From the IMG/VR virus record IMGVR_UViG_3300042924_001318, positions 1-21,731 of that record: a stretch of DNA of 21,731 nt; one strand, given 5' to 3'. Within the stretch, counting starts at the first letter, position 1. Every line of letters begins with the position of its first letter. Below, piece after piece: positions 14,108 through 19,721 of the stretch. The notes beneath the pieces were generated by a model that saw nothing but the letters and a program-made list of their open reading frames with translations, was not told where the DNA came from and searched no databases. The position numbers were made by a program, and so were the translations under genes. This DNA is from a virus.

Positions 14108-14289
14108 GAACGTATGACGTGGTGCTCTTTACCTCCATCCAAGAGATTGTGAGCGTAGAAGCCAGAGACGAAGACGACGCTGCCGAGATCGCGCTTCAAA
14201 TCGTAAAGGCGGGCTATACCGTCCACAGCGAATTGGATTGGGACGTTGAGGAAGTCAACATTGGAGACCCCGCCGATGTCACAGAATGA
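14104..14289 (+). CDS. 61-residue small beta-alpha-beta protein, relative of 13516-13713
   Basis: I choose ATG 14104 (MRTYDVVLFTSIQEIVSVEA), overlapping the previous stop inside the junction repeat; the frame is open upstream, but only as an overlap with the previous gene. The strand-helix pattern with VSVEARDEDDAAEIALQIV parallels LEVEAATAEEAHEIAVETW in the 65-residue gene. The end is acidic (DWDVEEVNIGDPADVTE). It overlaps the next gene by 14 bases. Function unknown. Confidence 0.75.
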   Translation: MRTYDVVLFTSIQEIVSVEARDEDDAAEIALQIVKAGYTVHSELDWDVEEVNIGDPADVTE

Positions 14290-14485
14290 CCAGATACGCG
14301 CCGCCCTGATTTTAGGGCGGTCGCTTACCCCGCTTGATGCTCTGCAAGATTATGGATGCTTCAGGCTTGCTGCCCGTATCGCAGACCTTCGCCGTGAGGG
14401 TATGGACATAGAGTGCATTAACGAAACGAAGAACGGCAAGCGATACGCTCGCTATCAACTGCGGAGGCCGTATGCGTCTGCATAA
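14276..14485 (+). CDS. Helix-turn-helix domain protein
   Basis: I choose ATG 14276 (MSQNDQIRAALILGRSLTPL), 69 residues, over an upstream start wholly inside the previous gene. The pattern LGRSLTPLDALQDYGCFRLAARIADLRREG is a winged HTH of the type often found as stand-alone phage proteins (helix-turn-helix domain, HTH_39-like), followed by a wing INETKNGKRYARYQL. It may regulate phage or host genes. It overlaps the next gene by 14 bases. Confidence 0.82.
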   Translation: MSQNDQIRAALILGRSLTPLDALQDYGCFRLAARIADLRREGMDIECINETKNGKRYARYQLRRPYASA

Positions 14486-14594
14486 ACTCTGGCAACTAGG
14501 GTACTGGTACGCTCGCGGCCACGATTGGCGACACGTACCGACCCCGAATTGGCGCTGTAGCCGTCGTATTAACTCCCTTTCTGTTTACTGGTGA
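14472..14594 (+). CDS. 40-residue Trp/Arg-rich protein
   Basis: ATG 14472 follows a GGAGG ribosome site 5-6 bases upstream (a degenerate copy of the junction repeat) and overlaps the end of the HTH gene by 14 bases. The product (MRLHKLWQLGYWYARGHDWR, HVPTPNWRCSRRINSLSVYW) has six Trp and many basic residues, which is unusual. No domain is recognised. The strong ribosome site and the dense packing of the operon support translation. Confidence 0.6.
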   Translation: MRLHKLWQLGYWYARGHDWRHVPTPNWRCSRRINSLSVYW

Positions 14595-14597
14595 CTT

Positions 14598-14807
14598 ATG
14601 GAAAAGCCACACATACCCACCCTGCAAGAACTAGAGGCTATGTTTGCCGACGACGATACACCCCTGACCTACCGCGCACCCCCCGACCCTGCGCGGCTCC
14701 AAACGGCTGTGCGGGCGTTTATCAGCGCATGGGATGACGACTTGACGGTTAGGGAACTCGCGCCTTTCGTCGAGGAAGTGCGTCGAGCATTGGAGGGTAG
14801 GCCGTGA
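14598..14807 (+). CDS. 69-residue acidic protein of unknown function
   Basis: ATG 14598 lies 3 bases after the previous stop. The sequence MEKPHIPTLQELEAMFADDD, TPLTYRAPPDPARLQTAVRA and FISAWDDDLTVRELAPFVEE is acidic, with a short disordered N-terminus and two helices. It ends with a GTGA overlap into the next gene. No family recognised. Confidence 0.68.
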   Translation: MEKPHIPTLQELEAMFADDDTPLTYRAPPDPARLQTAVRAFISAWDDDLTVRELAPFVEEVRRALEGRP

Positions 14808-14938
14808 CGGAGTTCCACGAACGATGGGGCTTGCAGCCTACCTACCCACGGCTGACCCGCTGCACCCGTCGATATTGGGTGACATATCTGGGCAGGTGTA
14901 TCGACACGGCGAGGGCGACACTATGGCGGGATTCCTGA
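14804..14938 (+). CDS. 44-residue basic protein (GTG start)
   Basis: GTG 14804 overlaps the previous stop (GTGA), preceded by an AGGGTAGG ribosome-site-like stretch. The product (MTEFHERWGLQPTYPRLTRC, TRRYWVTYLGRCIDTARATL, WRDS) is Arg/Trp/Tyr-rich. It resembles the 40-residue Trp/Arg-rich protein in composition but not clearly in sequence. Its last 16 bases overlap the next mini-gene. Function unknown and support moderate. Confidence 0.5.
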   Translation: MTEFHERWGLQPTYPRLTRCTRRYWVTYLGRCIDTARATLWRDS

Positions 14939-14985
14939 TAGCCGTCGCCTTGACGGTACTTGCGTCGATATTGTTCGACGATTAA
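14923..14985 (+). CDS. 20-residue membrane mini-protein
   Basis: ATG 14923 has GAGG eight bases upstream. The product MAGFLIAVALTVLASILFDD is a single hydrophobic helix with a two-Asp end. It closes the rightward operon, just before a GC-rich hairpin. A micro-membrane protein of this kind may modulate a host membrane complex, but random chance cannot be excluded at this length. Confidence 0.45.
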   Translation: MAGFLIAVALTVLASILFDD

Positions 14986-14987
14986 CG

Positions 14988-15008
14988 GAGGGGGCTACGC
15001 GCCCCCTC
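14988..15008. terminator. GC-rich hairpin between convergent operons
   Basis: GAGGGGGC (14988-14995), loop TACGC, GCCCCCTC (15001-15008) is a perfect 8-bp stem. It lies 2 bases after the rightward operon and 2 bases before the end of the leftward primase-helicase gene. The following bases (TCTCATTTTA) are only partly T-rich, so it may act as a weak or bidirectional terminator. Confidence 0.65.
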
Positions 15009-15010
15009 TC

Positions 15011-16336
15011 TCATTTTACGGCCTGAAGGTCAGGCTTACCCTCGACCATCGCCCGGATGTCTGACTTGCTGCGGTCTGCCAACTCGGGAGCCACCCAGAG
15101 GTGTTTCGGGGTCTGATATTCGCGGCTCATCACCCGGCCAATATCCTTCCAGCCGCTCTCCCGTAGGGCGACGAATAACGTCTCACGAGAGGGCTTATGG
15201 CCGTCCGTACCTGCGGCAATACCAGATAGCACCTCTGACCACGGAGAGCCTATAACGCCTCTGGCGAAGACTCCGCGACGTTGCCGCACCATGTCCGCGA
15301 TAAACGCCTCGCCGCCGCTCATGCCAAGATCGACCATCGCCAACTTCGCATCGGTTAACGGCGGTACGGCTCCGGGGTTGAACGCGCTAACGTCTCGCGC
15401 ATCGAGGTAACCCGCCACAGCCTCAAACCCGCCTTTGCCGTACCAATCCCACAGCCGTGCGGCTTCGTCGTCCGGTAGGCGTGGCGCTTGCGACCAGATG
15501 ACGAACCAGCGTCGGTCGTCAGCCGGAATCGTAATGGGCGCTCGGTCGTTGCTAAACGCCAACACGAAAATCCTATTCACCACATAGTACGGGTGCTGTT
15601 GCTTCTTGTTGACTAGCAGCAACTCGGGCGGCGCAGCGATCACGGGCTTCAGGTTGTTCTCCATCGCCCTACGGTCATCGCCCTTGCGGTATCGAATCTC
15701 GTTTAGCACGATCACCTCGGACTCGTAGGTATAGCCCCACGAGCCAGCGACCTCTTCAGCCCTAGCCACGGCTATGTTCTTGAGCGACCCGCCGCCAATA
15801 GACCACAGGAAAGGCGCCCAGAGCGTGTCCTTACCGCCACCCGGTAAACCCGTGTGCAGCACGGCGTGATTGATCTTGCGCTGCGGGTTCTGGCGCTTAT
15901 AGGCCATCACGTTCAGCACATGCTCGCGCTCGAAGTCGGTCGGGATCATGCGGTGCAGGTGGTTCAGCCACAGCGACACATCCGCGCTCTGTGCGGCTGG
16001 CCGTGAGTCTTTCCACTTGTTGACGTAGCCCACCCCGGCCTTCTTTAGCAACTCAGTTTCGCCCGGCGCGTAAGTCAGGGCGTTAGCGACGTAACTACCC
16101 ATCGCAGCCCGGTTCTCATCGAAGAACGTGGCCGCCTCAATGCGCCTAGCCTTGTTGTGTACGGAGTAGCACGGCGTACCCCGAAACAAGGCGTTAAACG
16201 TCTGCCGGGAATAGTCCTGATGCGTCTTTACATCGAAAAACAGGTCGCCCTCGGCAACGTAAACGAATCGTTTAAACCAGTCAGCCGGTGCCAACTGGGA
16301 TACATCACCATCCGCGAGACTTTCGTATTCATCCAT
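15011..16336 (-). CDS. Primase-helicase, SF3/D5-like (DUF5906 type)
   Basis: I prefer ATG 16336 (MDEYESLADGDVSQLAPADW; 441 residues), with GGGG seven bases upstream; a GTG at 16366 in the same frame would add 10 residues. The central region shows the P-loop HTGLPGGGKDTLWAPF (about 155-170), then VIVLNEIRYRKGDDRRAMEN and a family-typical VNRIFVLAFSNDRAPITIPADDRRWFVIWS segment (sensor/arginine-finger region). This is the DUF5906/D5-type superfamily 3 helicase of phage replication; a dedicated primase catalytic domain is not obvious, so it may be helicase-only. It is the last gene of the leftward replication operon. The leader is structured (see 16364-16389), pointing to translational control. 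Confidence 0.9.
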   Translation of the reverse strand: MDEYESLADGDVSQLAPADWFKRFVYVAEGDLFFDVKTHQDYSRQTFNALFRGTPCYSVHNKARRIEAATFFDENRAAMGSYVANALTYAPGETELLKKAGVGYVNKWKDSRPAAQSADVSLWLNHLHRMIPTDFEREHVLNVMAYKRQNPQRKINHAVLHTGLPGGGKDTLWAPFLWSIGGGSLKNIAVARAEEVAGSWGYTYESEVIVLNEIRYRKGDDRRAMENNLKPVIAAPPELLLVNKKQQHPYYVVNRIFVLAFSNDRAPITIPADDRRWFVIWSQAPRLPDDEAARLWDWYGKGGFEAVAGYLDARDVSAFNPGAVPPLTDAKLAMVDLGMSGGEAFIADMVRQRRGVFARGVIGSPWSEVLSGIAAGTDGHKPSRETLFVALRESGWKDIGRVMSREYQTPKHLWVAPELADRSKSDIRAMVEGKPDLQAVK

Positions 16337-16373
16337 TGCATAACCCCACTGTTCTGCTATTCTCACGGAGCAT
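16329..16373 (-). CDS. Possible 14-codon leader peptide before the primase-helicase
   Basis: ATG 16373 has the best ribosome site in the leader (CGGAG nine bases upstream) and opens a short frame (MLREN SRTVGLCNG) ending TGA at 16331-16329. The stop overlaps the start ATG (16336) region of the primase-helicase, as ATGGATGA, in a different frame. A translating ribosome would thus end exactly at the next start. Coding is not proven; it may be a coupling device. Confidence 0.35.
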   Translation of the reverse strand: MLRENSRTVGLCNG

Positions 16374-16389
16374 TGCGATTTTCTCCGTG
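16364..16389 (-). promoter_or_regulatory. Hairpin that pairs the ribosome site with the start region of the primase-helicase leader
   Basis: On the message, CACGGAG (16389-16383) pairs perfectly with CTCCGTG (16370-16364) across a 12-base loop. The left arm contains the GGAG ribosome site. The loop holds ATG 16373, and the right arm ends in the alternative GTG start 16366-16364. Folding would hide the site; this looks like a translational switch. Whether a protein or the ribosome opens it is unknown. Confidence 0.65.
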
Positions 16390-16410
16390 TAATTCTCCTA
16401 GAGAGTCCTT

Positions 16411-16436
16411 AGCCCCACTTCGGTGGGGCTTTTTTT
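16411..16436 (+). terminator. Rho-independent terminator on the plus strand
   Basis: AGCCCCAC (16411-16418), the extra-stable loop TTCG closed by C-G, GTGGGGCT (16423-16430) and a run of seven T (16430-16436) form a textbook terminator for plus-strand transcription. Both neighbouring genes are on the minus strand. In the minus direction the stem is preceded by A and not followed by U, so it should not stop the replication operon. It could end antisense transcription coming from the rightward operon. Confidence 0.85.
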
Positions 16437-16755
16437 ATGGACTGCCCATTCGTCGGTTGGCCGAGATGGTGCGCCAAGTGTCGAGGACGATACGCTCTGT
16501 CTCGCGCTTGTTCGCCATCTTCGAGTACAGCGCCACAGCCGCGCAGTATCGCTCATGCGCTTCTTTGGTGGCGTGGTGGGTCGCGGCAATTGCTTGCCGC
16601 TCCGCCACCGTACCCTCGGCATGAGTGAAGACGGCCTCACGGGTCGCCTTCCATCCATACTCGGCACGCTCCATCTCAGCCTTTGCCAGCGCACACGGCT
16701 CGTCTGTATCGACAAGATACCGTAGCGCTTTCTCGGCTCTCTCTTCGCTGATCAT
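16435..16755 (-). CDS. Conserved helical phage protein near the exonuclease
   Basis: The product has 106 residues from ATG 16755, which shares a base with the preceding stop (TAATG). The sequence is helical throughout (MISEERAEKALRYLVDTDEP, LAKAEMERAEYGWKATREAV, GTVAERQAIAATHHATKEAH) and has the 'YLVDTDEPxAxAKAxxER' start I know from proteins beside phage recombination genes. Function unknown. Its stop codon lies in the T-run of the plus-strand terminator. It is followed by the structured leader of the primase-helicase. Confidence 0.8.
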   Translation of the reverse strand: MISEERAEKALRYLVDTDEPCALAKAEMERAEYGWKATREAVFTHAEGTVAERQAIAATHHATKEAHERYCAAVALYSKMANKRETERIVLDTWRTISANRRMGSP

Positions 16756-17027
16756 TAGAAGCCCAACGGATCGTTAAGGTCAGCCTTCGCCCAGTTGTCC
16801 TCGGTCAATCCCGCAGCAGGCGCAGGCTTCTGCGGCCTTTGCTGGCCTTCCTTCAACTGGACGCTAATGGACAAAAAATTGTTACCCGCCTTTGAGGCTT
16901 TCTTCCACGCAGACAGTTTGTACTCCGTGCCGCCCACGTTTAGGTCGCCAGTAAAGTCCGGGCGCTTTTCGTTGCCCTTTTTGTCGTTCGGGAACAGCAC
17001 GCCACGATTGGTATTGTCATAGTTCAC
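16755..17027 (-). CDS. SSB-like protein with acidic C-terminal tip
   Basis: The product has 90 residues from ATG 17027, overlapping the exonuclease stop (ATGA). The N-terminal two thirds read like a small OB-type beta barrel (NTNRGVLFPNDKKGNEKRPD, FTGDLNVGGTEYKLSAWKKA, NNFLSISVQLK), a pattern seen in small phage proteins next to recombination genes. The C-terminal linker is Pro/Ala-rich and ends in acidic ADLNDPLGF, reminiscent of the acidic SSB tip that ends in Phe. It probably binds single-stranded DNA and contacts the replication or recombination proteins beside it. A profile or structure search would decide. Confidence 0.72.
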   Translation of the reverse strand: MNYDNTNRGVLFPNDKKGNEKRPDFTGDLNVGGTEYKLSAWKKASKAGNNFLSISVQLKEGQQRPQKPAPAAGLTEDNWAKADLNDPLGF

Positions 17028-17635
17028 AGGGTCATCTCCTTTAGTTTAGAAACTTTAGCATCCAACTCAGCCAAAAAATCAAATACCTCTTTCTCTAAGA
17101 GGGTGATGCAGTCTGTATCCCGTGGGATACGCACGACCAGCAGTTGTAACTCCTCGGGCATCCTCGGATCGTATGAAACCCAATCGCACCAGTCCGTACC
17201 CGTGCAGGCCATCTGCCATTGCATCTGATAAAAATATTTTTGTGGCGGGTCACGCTCAAAGAGATACTCGATGTGCGTAGCCGTGGACGGACACTTGATC
17301 TCGACGCAGCCGTTCACGCCAACCAGTCCATCAGGGCTGGCACCTGCCATCTCGATTGCAGGGTGGTTGATAAAGCCTACCTCGGTGACGAGTTCGCCCA
17401 CCTTGGCGCTGTAGGCGTCACGGGCTGCGCCTTCCTGCTCGACGCCCCACTCCATCGCGGCGCTGCTGAATCCTTCAGTCGGCTTGCCGGTTAAGCGTTC
17501 GCATACCAACTGCGCCATATAGTTTGCGCGAGTAGCGGCATAGCCACTCTTCGTGCGTGCCACTACGTCAGACACCTTCGAGGCAGTCACCTTGCCCAGA
17601 CGGGCGGTGTGCCATTCTGTTGTTCTTTGCTCCAT
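17024..17635 (-). CDS. YqaJ/lambda-type recombination exonuclease
   Basis: I prefer ATG 17635 (GGGAG six bases upstream; 203 residues) over a GTG one codon earlier that overlaps the preceding stop. The YqaJ domain shows RTTEWHTARLGKVTASK, the glutamates of WGVEQEGAARDAY, ASPDG with catalytic Asp (about residue 102), the E-x-K motif VEIKCPS (Glu 112, Lys 114) and QMQWQMACTG. These are the expected PD-(D/E)xK residues; all are present. The enzyme chews one strand 5' to 3' from ends, giving a single strand for the annealing protein Erf from the same operon. Coupled to its neighbours by overlaps on both sides. Confidence 0.95.
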   Translation of the reverse strand: MEQRTTEWHTARLGKVTASKVSDVVARTKSGYAATRANYMAQLVCERLTGKPTEGFSSAAMEWGVEQEGAARDAYSAKVGELVTEVGFINHPAIEMAGASPDGLVGVNGCVEIKCPSTATHIEYLFERDPPQKYFYQMQWQMACTGTDWCDWVSYDPRMPEELQLLVVRIPRDTDCITLLEKEVFDFLAELDAKVSKLKEMTL

Positions 17636-17910
17636 CACACTCTCCCTAATATTTTTTTACGGCCATCACGGGTCATGCACAACGACTGCAACTTGTTGTA
17701 GTCAAAGTCGAGCATGTCGCAAATCCAGCGCATCGACCCGGCGTCATCACGACGGGAAAAAATCCAGTGAAACGCAGCGCCTCGGCCATCGGCGTTGTCT
17801 GCGTCTTTAATCGCCTGCCATAGCACGGCAGACCACAGTCGGCGGTAACCCGAGTCATCTGTTGATGGCCGATCTACATCGCTTGGGCGTTTGGCGAGAT
17901 GACTAATCAT
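17635..17910 (-). CDS. Conserved helical phage protein (91 residues)
   Basis: I choose ATG 17910 (MISHLAKRPSDVDRPSTDDS), overlapping the previous stop as ATGA; the open frame runs 30 codons further inside the upstream gene. The core YRRLWSAVLWQAIKDADN, HWIFSRRDDAGSMRWICDMLDFD and KLQSLCMTRDGRKKILGRV is a pattern of small phage proteins that combine an LWxAVLxQAxxD helix with GSxxWICDxLxxD, sometimes noted near replication genes. A DNA-binding HTH-like end is plausible but unproven. The last codons carry the GGGAG ribosome site of the exonuclease. Confidence 0.8.
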   Translation of the reverse strand: MISHLAKRPSDVDRPSTDDSGYRRLWSAVLWQAIKDADNADGRGAAFHWIFSRRDDAGSMRWICDMLDFDYNKLQSLCMTRDGRKKILGRV

Positions 17911-18131
17911 TGCAACTCTCCTTGCTTCCAGAGCAGGTAATCGTATTGTTTTATGCCACGGTGTAGTGCAGAAGCCATAAGCATGGGGTTCATTCCCCAT
18001 TCCTGCGCCAACGGTTTGTAGTTGATGCGCTTCTTGTTGGCCTTGGCATCGGCTCTACGCTCGCGCAGCACCTTGTACTGCTCAAACGTAATGCGTGGGT
18101 TGTAACGCGATCTTTTGGTATACGTTTTCAT
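17907..18131 (-). CDS. 74-residue basic protein, HTH-like
   Basis: I choose ATG 18131 (MKTYTKRSRYNPRITFEQYK), 4 bases after the previous gene; the longer frame upstream would overlap that gene almost wholly out of frame. The basic N-terminus is followed by KVLRERRADAKANKKRINYK and PLAQEWGMNPMLMASALHRG, which looks like an HTH (PLAQEWGM-NPMLMASALHRG), then a Tyr/Trp end. It may be a small DNA-binding regulator or recombination accessory factor. Confidence 0.72.
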   Translation of the reverse strand: MKTYTKRSRYNPRITFEQYKVLRERRADAKANKKRINYKPLAQEWGMNPMLMASALHRGIKQYDYLLWKQGELQ

Positions 18132-18135
18132 AACT

Positions 18136-18630
18136 TCACGGATACTTTTCCAATCGTAGGTGTTGAGGGGAAATAACTCGTGTGGTTTCTGAATAGTCGG
18201 AAGGTGTCGCCTTCTCCCATGCCAAGTCATGCGGTAACCAGCCAAGAATCTCCACGGCTCGTATCTCCGGCATGACGGGCTTGGCGACGAACAACACCAA
18301 GCCTTTACCGATCTGGTGTTGGCGCACAGCGGCAGTGTTACTGGTTCGCACGCGACGAACCTCAATGTTCCTGCCAACGTCAGGCCAATCCTTATAGAGT
18401 TGGTGATCGCGGGCGTCCCACACATGTGCGTGCCAATAGCGGTTGGTGTACTTGGCTACGGCCAACTCTGCTGCACACGCAGCCACCTGCGCCGTGCGGT
18501 CGTCTTCCATGCGCTTCGGGTCGTAGTGCAAGGCGTCTTGGCTATCCCACCTTGCCGAGCAGCGTCGAGCGCCGACAAGGTTTACCAAGTCATACTCCCA
18601 CCGTTCTAGTTCAATAATGGGATAAGTCAT
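18136..18630 (-). CDS. Phage protein, possible PD-(D/E)xK nuclease-like
   Basis: The product has 164 residues from ATG 18630, overlapping the preceding stop (ATGA). The middle shows AAELAVAKYTNRYW (Glu at ~54), WPDVGRNIEVRRV (Asp ~83, Glu ~89) and a strand pair LVLFVAKPVM, RAVEILGWLPHDLAW. This spacing of a helix Glu, Asp-Val-Gly and (E/Q)VR resembles phage proteins related to PD-(D/E)xK nucleases, but the Lys of E-x-K is replaced by Arg (EVRRV), so activity is uncertain. It lies within the recombination operon, which suits a nuclease or its inactive relative. Alternative: a non-catalytic DNA-binding fold. Confidence 0.7.
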   Translation of the reverse strand: MTYPIIELERWEYDLVNLVGARRCSARWDSQDALHYDPKRMEDDRTAQVAACAAELAVAKYTNRYWHAHVWDARDHQLYKDWPDVGRNIEVRRVRTSNTAAVRQHQIGKGLVLFVAKPVMPEIRAVEILGWLPHDLAWEKATPSDYSETTRVISPQHLRLEKYP

Positions 18631-18842
18631 GCGCTCGGCACCTTATACCAAGACAAGACAATCTCAGCCGCATCACGATGATCTTTCAGCAAGCGCAGGT
18701 CTTTGGCCTTGTTCTTCTCAAACACGCCGTTTGGATACGCACCAGACTTACGCTCTTCGATCATCTGCTCCATCATCTCAACGGTATTGGTCAGCGACCA
18801 TGCCACGATGTATGACTCAACATCACTTACTATTTCTTTCAC
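18627..18842 (-). CDS. 71-residue helical protein between Erf and the nuclease-like gene (GTG start)
   Basis: I choose GTG 18842, since AAAGGAG lies 9 bases upstream and immediately follows the Erf stop; an ATG at 18938 would overlap the Erf gene by 82 bases. The product (KEIVSDVESYIVAWSLTNTV, EMMEQMIEERKSGAYPNGVF, KDLRLLKDHRDAAEIVLSWY) is helical and mixed-charge. No domain recognised. It ends with an ATGA overlap into the nuclease-like gene, so it probably belongs functionally to the recombination set. Confidence 0.72.
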   Translation of the reverse strand: MKEIVSDVESYIVAWSLTNTVEMMEQMIEERKSGAYPNGVFEKNKAKDLRLLKDHRDAAEIVLSWYKVPSA

Positions 18843-18856
18843 TAGCCTCTGCTCCT

Positions 18857-19438
18857 TTAGGCCGAGGCCAACTTGCTTTTCTTTTCGCTGAACAGGCTCA
18901 GATGCGCCTTTCGCTCGCTTGCGTTTAGGCTTTTCCATATTCCGTTTAACTCCTCGATGGTGGCTGCTAATTGCACGGCTGCTTCTACGGCAGGGTCGGT
19001 AGTGGCTGCGGCGACTTCATGCGTCTGCGAGTCGGCGTCGTTATCGCCCTCGGTCGGGATGCAGAACGCTTGGAAGGCGGCATACTTGTAGGCGGCAGAC
19101 ATGGCTTTGTTACTGGCCTTATCGCCCGAGTCCATCGCCTCGCCTACGGTGATGACCGTATGCTTGCTGCCGTCTTCGGCGGCTACGAAGTCAAACTCCA
19201 CAGTCAGCGTGACGTAGAACAGCGCCGTGCCTTGGCGGTTCTGGCGCTCGATAACCTGTCGGTCGGTGACGCGAGGCAGGATGCACAGACCGTGCTTTGA
19301 CAGCAGCGGCGAGAGCGCACCGTACACAGCGTCGATGCCACGGAAAGCGTAGCCCTGCGACTGGTTCTTGCTGTCTTTGCTGATGCCGATCTTGGATAGT
19401 TCGGCGGTGACGGCAGCAATCTTCTCGTAGACCTTCAT
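18857..19438 (-). CDS. erf: ERF-family single-strand annealing recombinase
   Basis: The product has 193 residues from ATG 19438, overlapping the preceding stop (ATGA). The ERF domain (residues ~5-130) shows FRGIDAVYGALSPLLSKHGL, a beta part, TVGEAMDSGDKASNKAMSAA and YKYAAFQAFCIPTEGDNDAD, the family signature. Erf-type proteins form rings that anneal complementary single strands, in P22 for circularising the genome. The C-terminal part after ~140 is an Ala-rich linker plus a small helical end (LNGIWKSLNASERKAHLSLF). The partner exonuclease and SSB-like protein are in the same operon. Confidence 0.95.
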   Translation of the reverse strand: MKVYEKIAAVTAELSKIGISKDSKNQSQGYAFRGIDAVYGALSPLLSKHGLCILPRVTDRQVIERQNRQGTALFYVTLTVEFDFVAAEDGSKHTVITVGEAMDSGDKASNKAMSAAYKYAAFQAFCIPTEGDNDADSQTHEVAAATTDPAVEAAVQLAATIEELNGIWKSLNASERKAHLSLFSEKKSKLASA

Positions 19439-19647
19439 TGCGGGTTCCTCAGTTTGGCGGATGCAGCGTCAATCGCAGCAATGCACTCGGCAAACGCTTG
19501 GCGCAGTTTAAAAACGCCTTCGGCTTCGATGCGGTTGAGTTCGTTTAAGCCTTCGATGACGTTGAAGGCGGCGTGTTCGGCGCGGCAGTGCAACTCCATG
19601 AGTCGGTCACGTTCCTGCTCGGCCAAGATGCGGTAATCGTCTTCCAT
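19435..19647 (-). CDS. 70-residue helical protein, first gene of the leftward recombination operon
   Basis: I choose ATG 19647 (MEDDYRILAEQERDRLMELH), which has GGAG six bases upstream; ATGs at 19659 and 19668 lack one and would lie within the leader hairpin. The product is wholly helical (CRAEHAAFNVIEGLNELNRI, LRQAFAECIAAIDAASAKL), with heptad-like Leu/Ile/Ala. No family recognised. As the promoter-proximal gene, ending with an overlap into Erf, it may be a small Erf or recombination partner. Confidence 0.75.
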   Translation of the reverse strand: MEDDYRILAEQERDRLMELHCRAEHAAFNVIEGLNELNRIEAEGVFKLRQAFAECIAAIDAASAKLRNPQ

Positions 19648-19659
19648 TGCTTTCTCCAT

Positions 19660-19674
19660 CGGGGCCAATCCCCG
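19660..19674 (-). promoter_or_regulatory. 5' leader hairpin of the recombination operon
   Basis: CGGGG-CCAAT-CCCCG (19660-19674) is a 5-bp GC stem positioned exactly at the predicted 5' end of the leftward message. Terminal stems like this often protect RNA from 5'-end decay. Confidence 0.5.
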
Positions 19675-19680
19675 AAGTGC

Positions 19681-19708
19681 AGTATACTCCCGTTGACGAT
19701 CATGTCAA
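19681..19708 (-). promoter_or_regulatory. Strong leftward sigma70-like promoter for the recombination/replication operon
   Basis: On the minus strand the -35 is TTGACA (19708-19703), a 16-base spacer follows, and the -10 is TATACT (19686-19681). Transcription would start near 19674, about 27 bases before the ATG at 19647. The -35 lies inside the operator dyad 19692-19709, so repression by the adjacent Cro-like protein is likely. Confidence 0.85.
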
Positions 19709-19709
19709 C
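19692..19709. promoter_or_regulatory. Perfect 18-bp operator dyad GTTGAC-GATCAT-GTCAAC
   Basis: The arms GTTGAC and GTCAAC are exact inverse complements with a 6-base spacer, the same size as the TGTTGC-N6-GCAACA sites at 11537-11716. It covers the leftward -35 and the ATG at 19702 of the Cro-like gene, so binding would block the leftward promoter and feed back on the regulator. A weaker GTTAC-TGT-GCAAC follows at 19714-19726. Confidence 0.75.
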
Positions 19710-19721
19710 ACCTGTTACTGT
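19693..19721 (+). promoter_or_regulatory. Possible rightward promoter for the Cro-like gene
   Basis: TTGACG (19693-19698), 17 bases, then TACTGT (19716-19721). The -10 is weak (three matches). If used, RNA would begin at about the ATG at 19729, giving a leaderless message. It overlaps the operator dyad. Confidence 0.4.
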
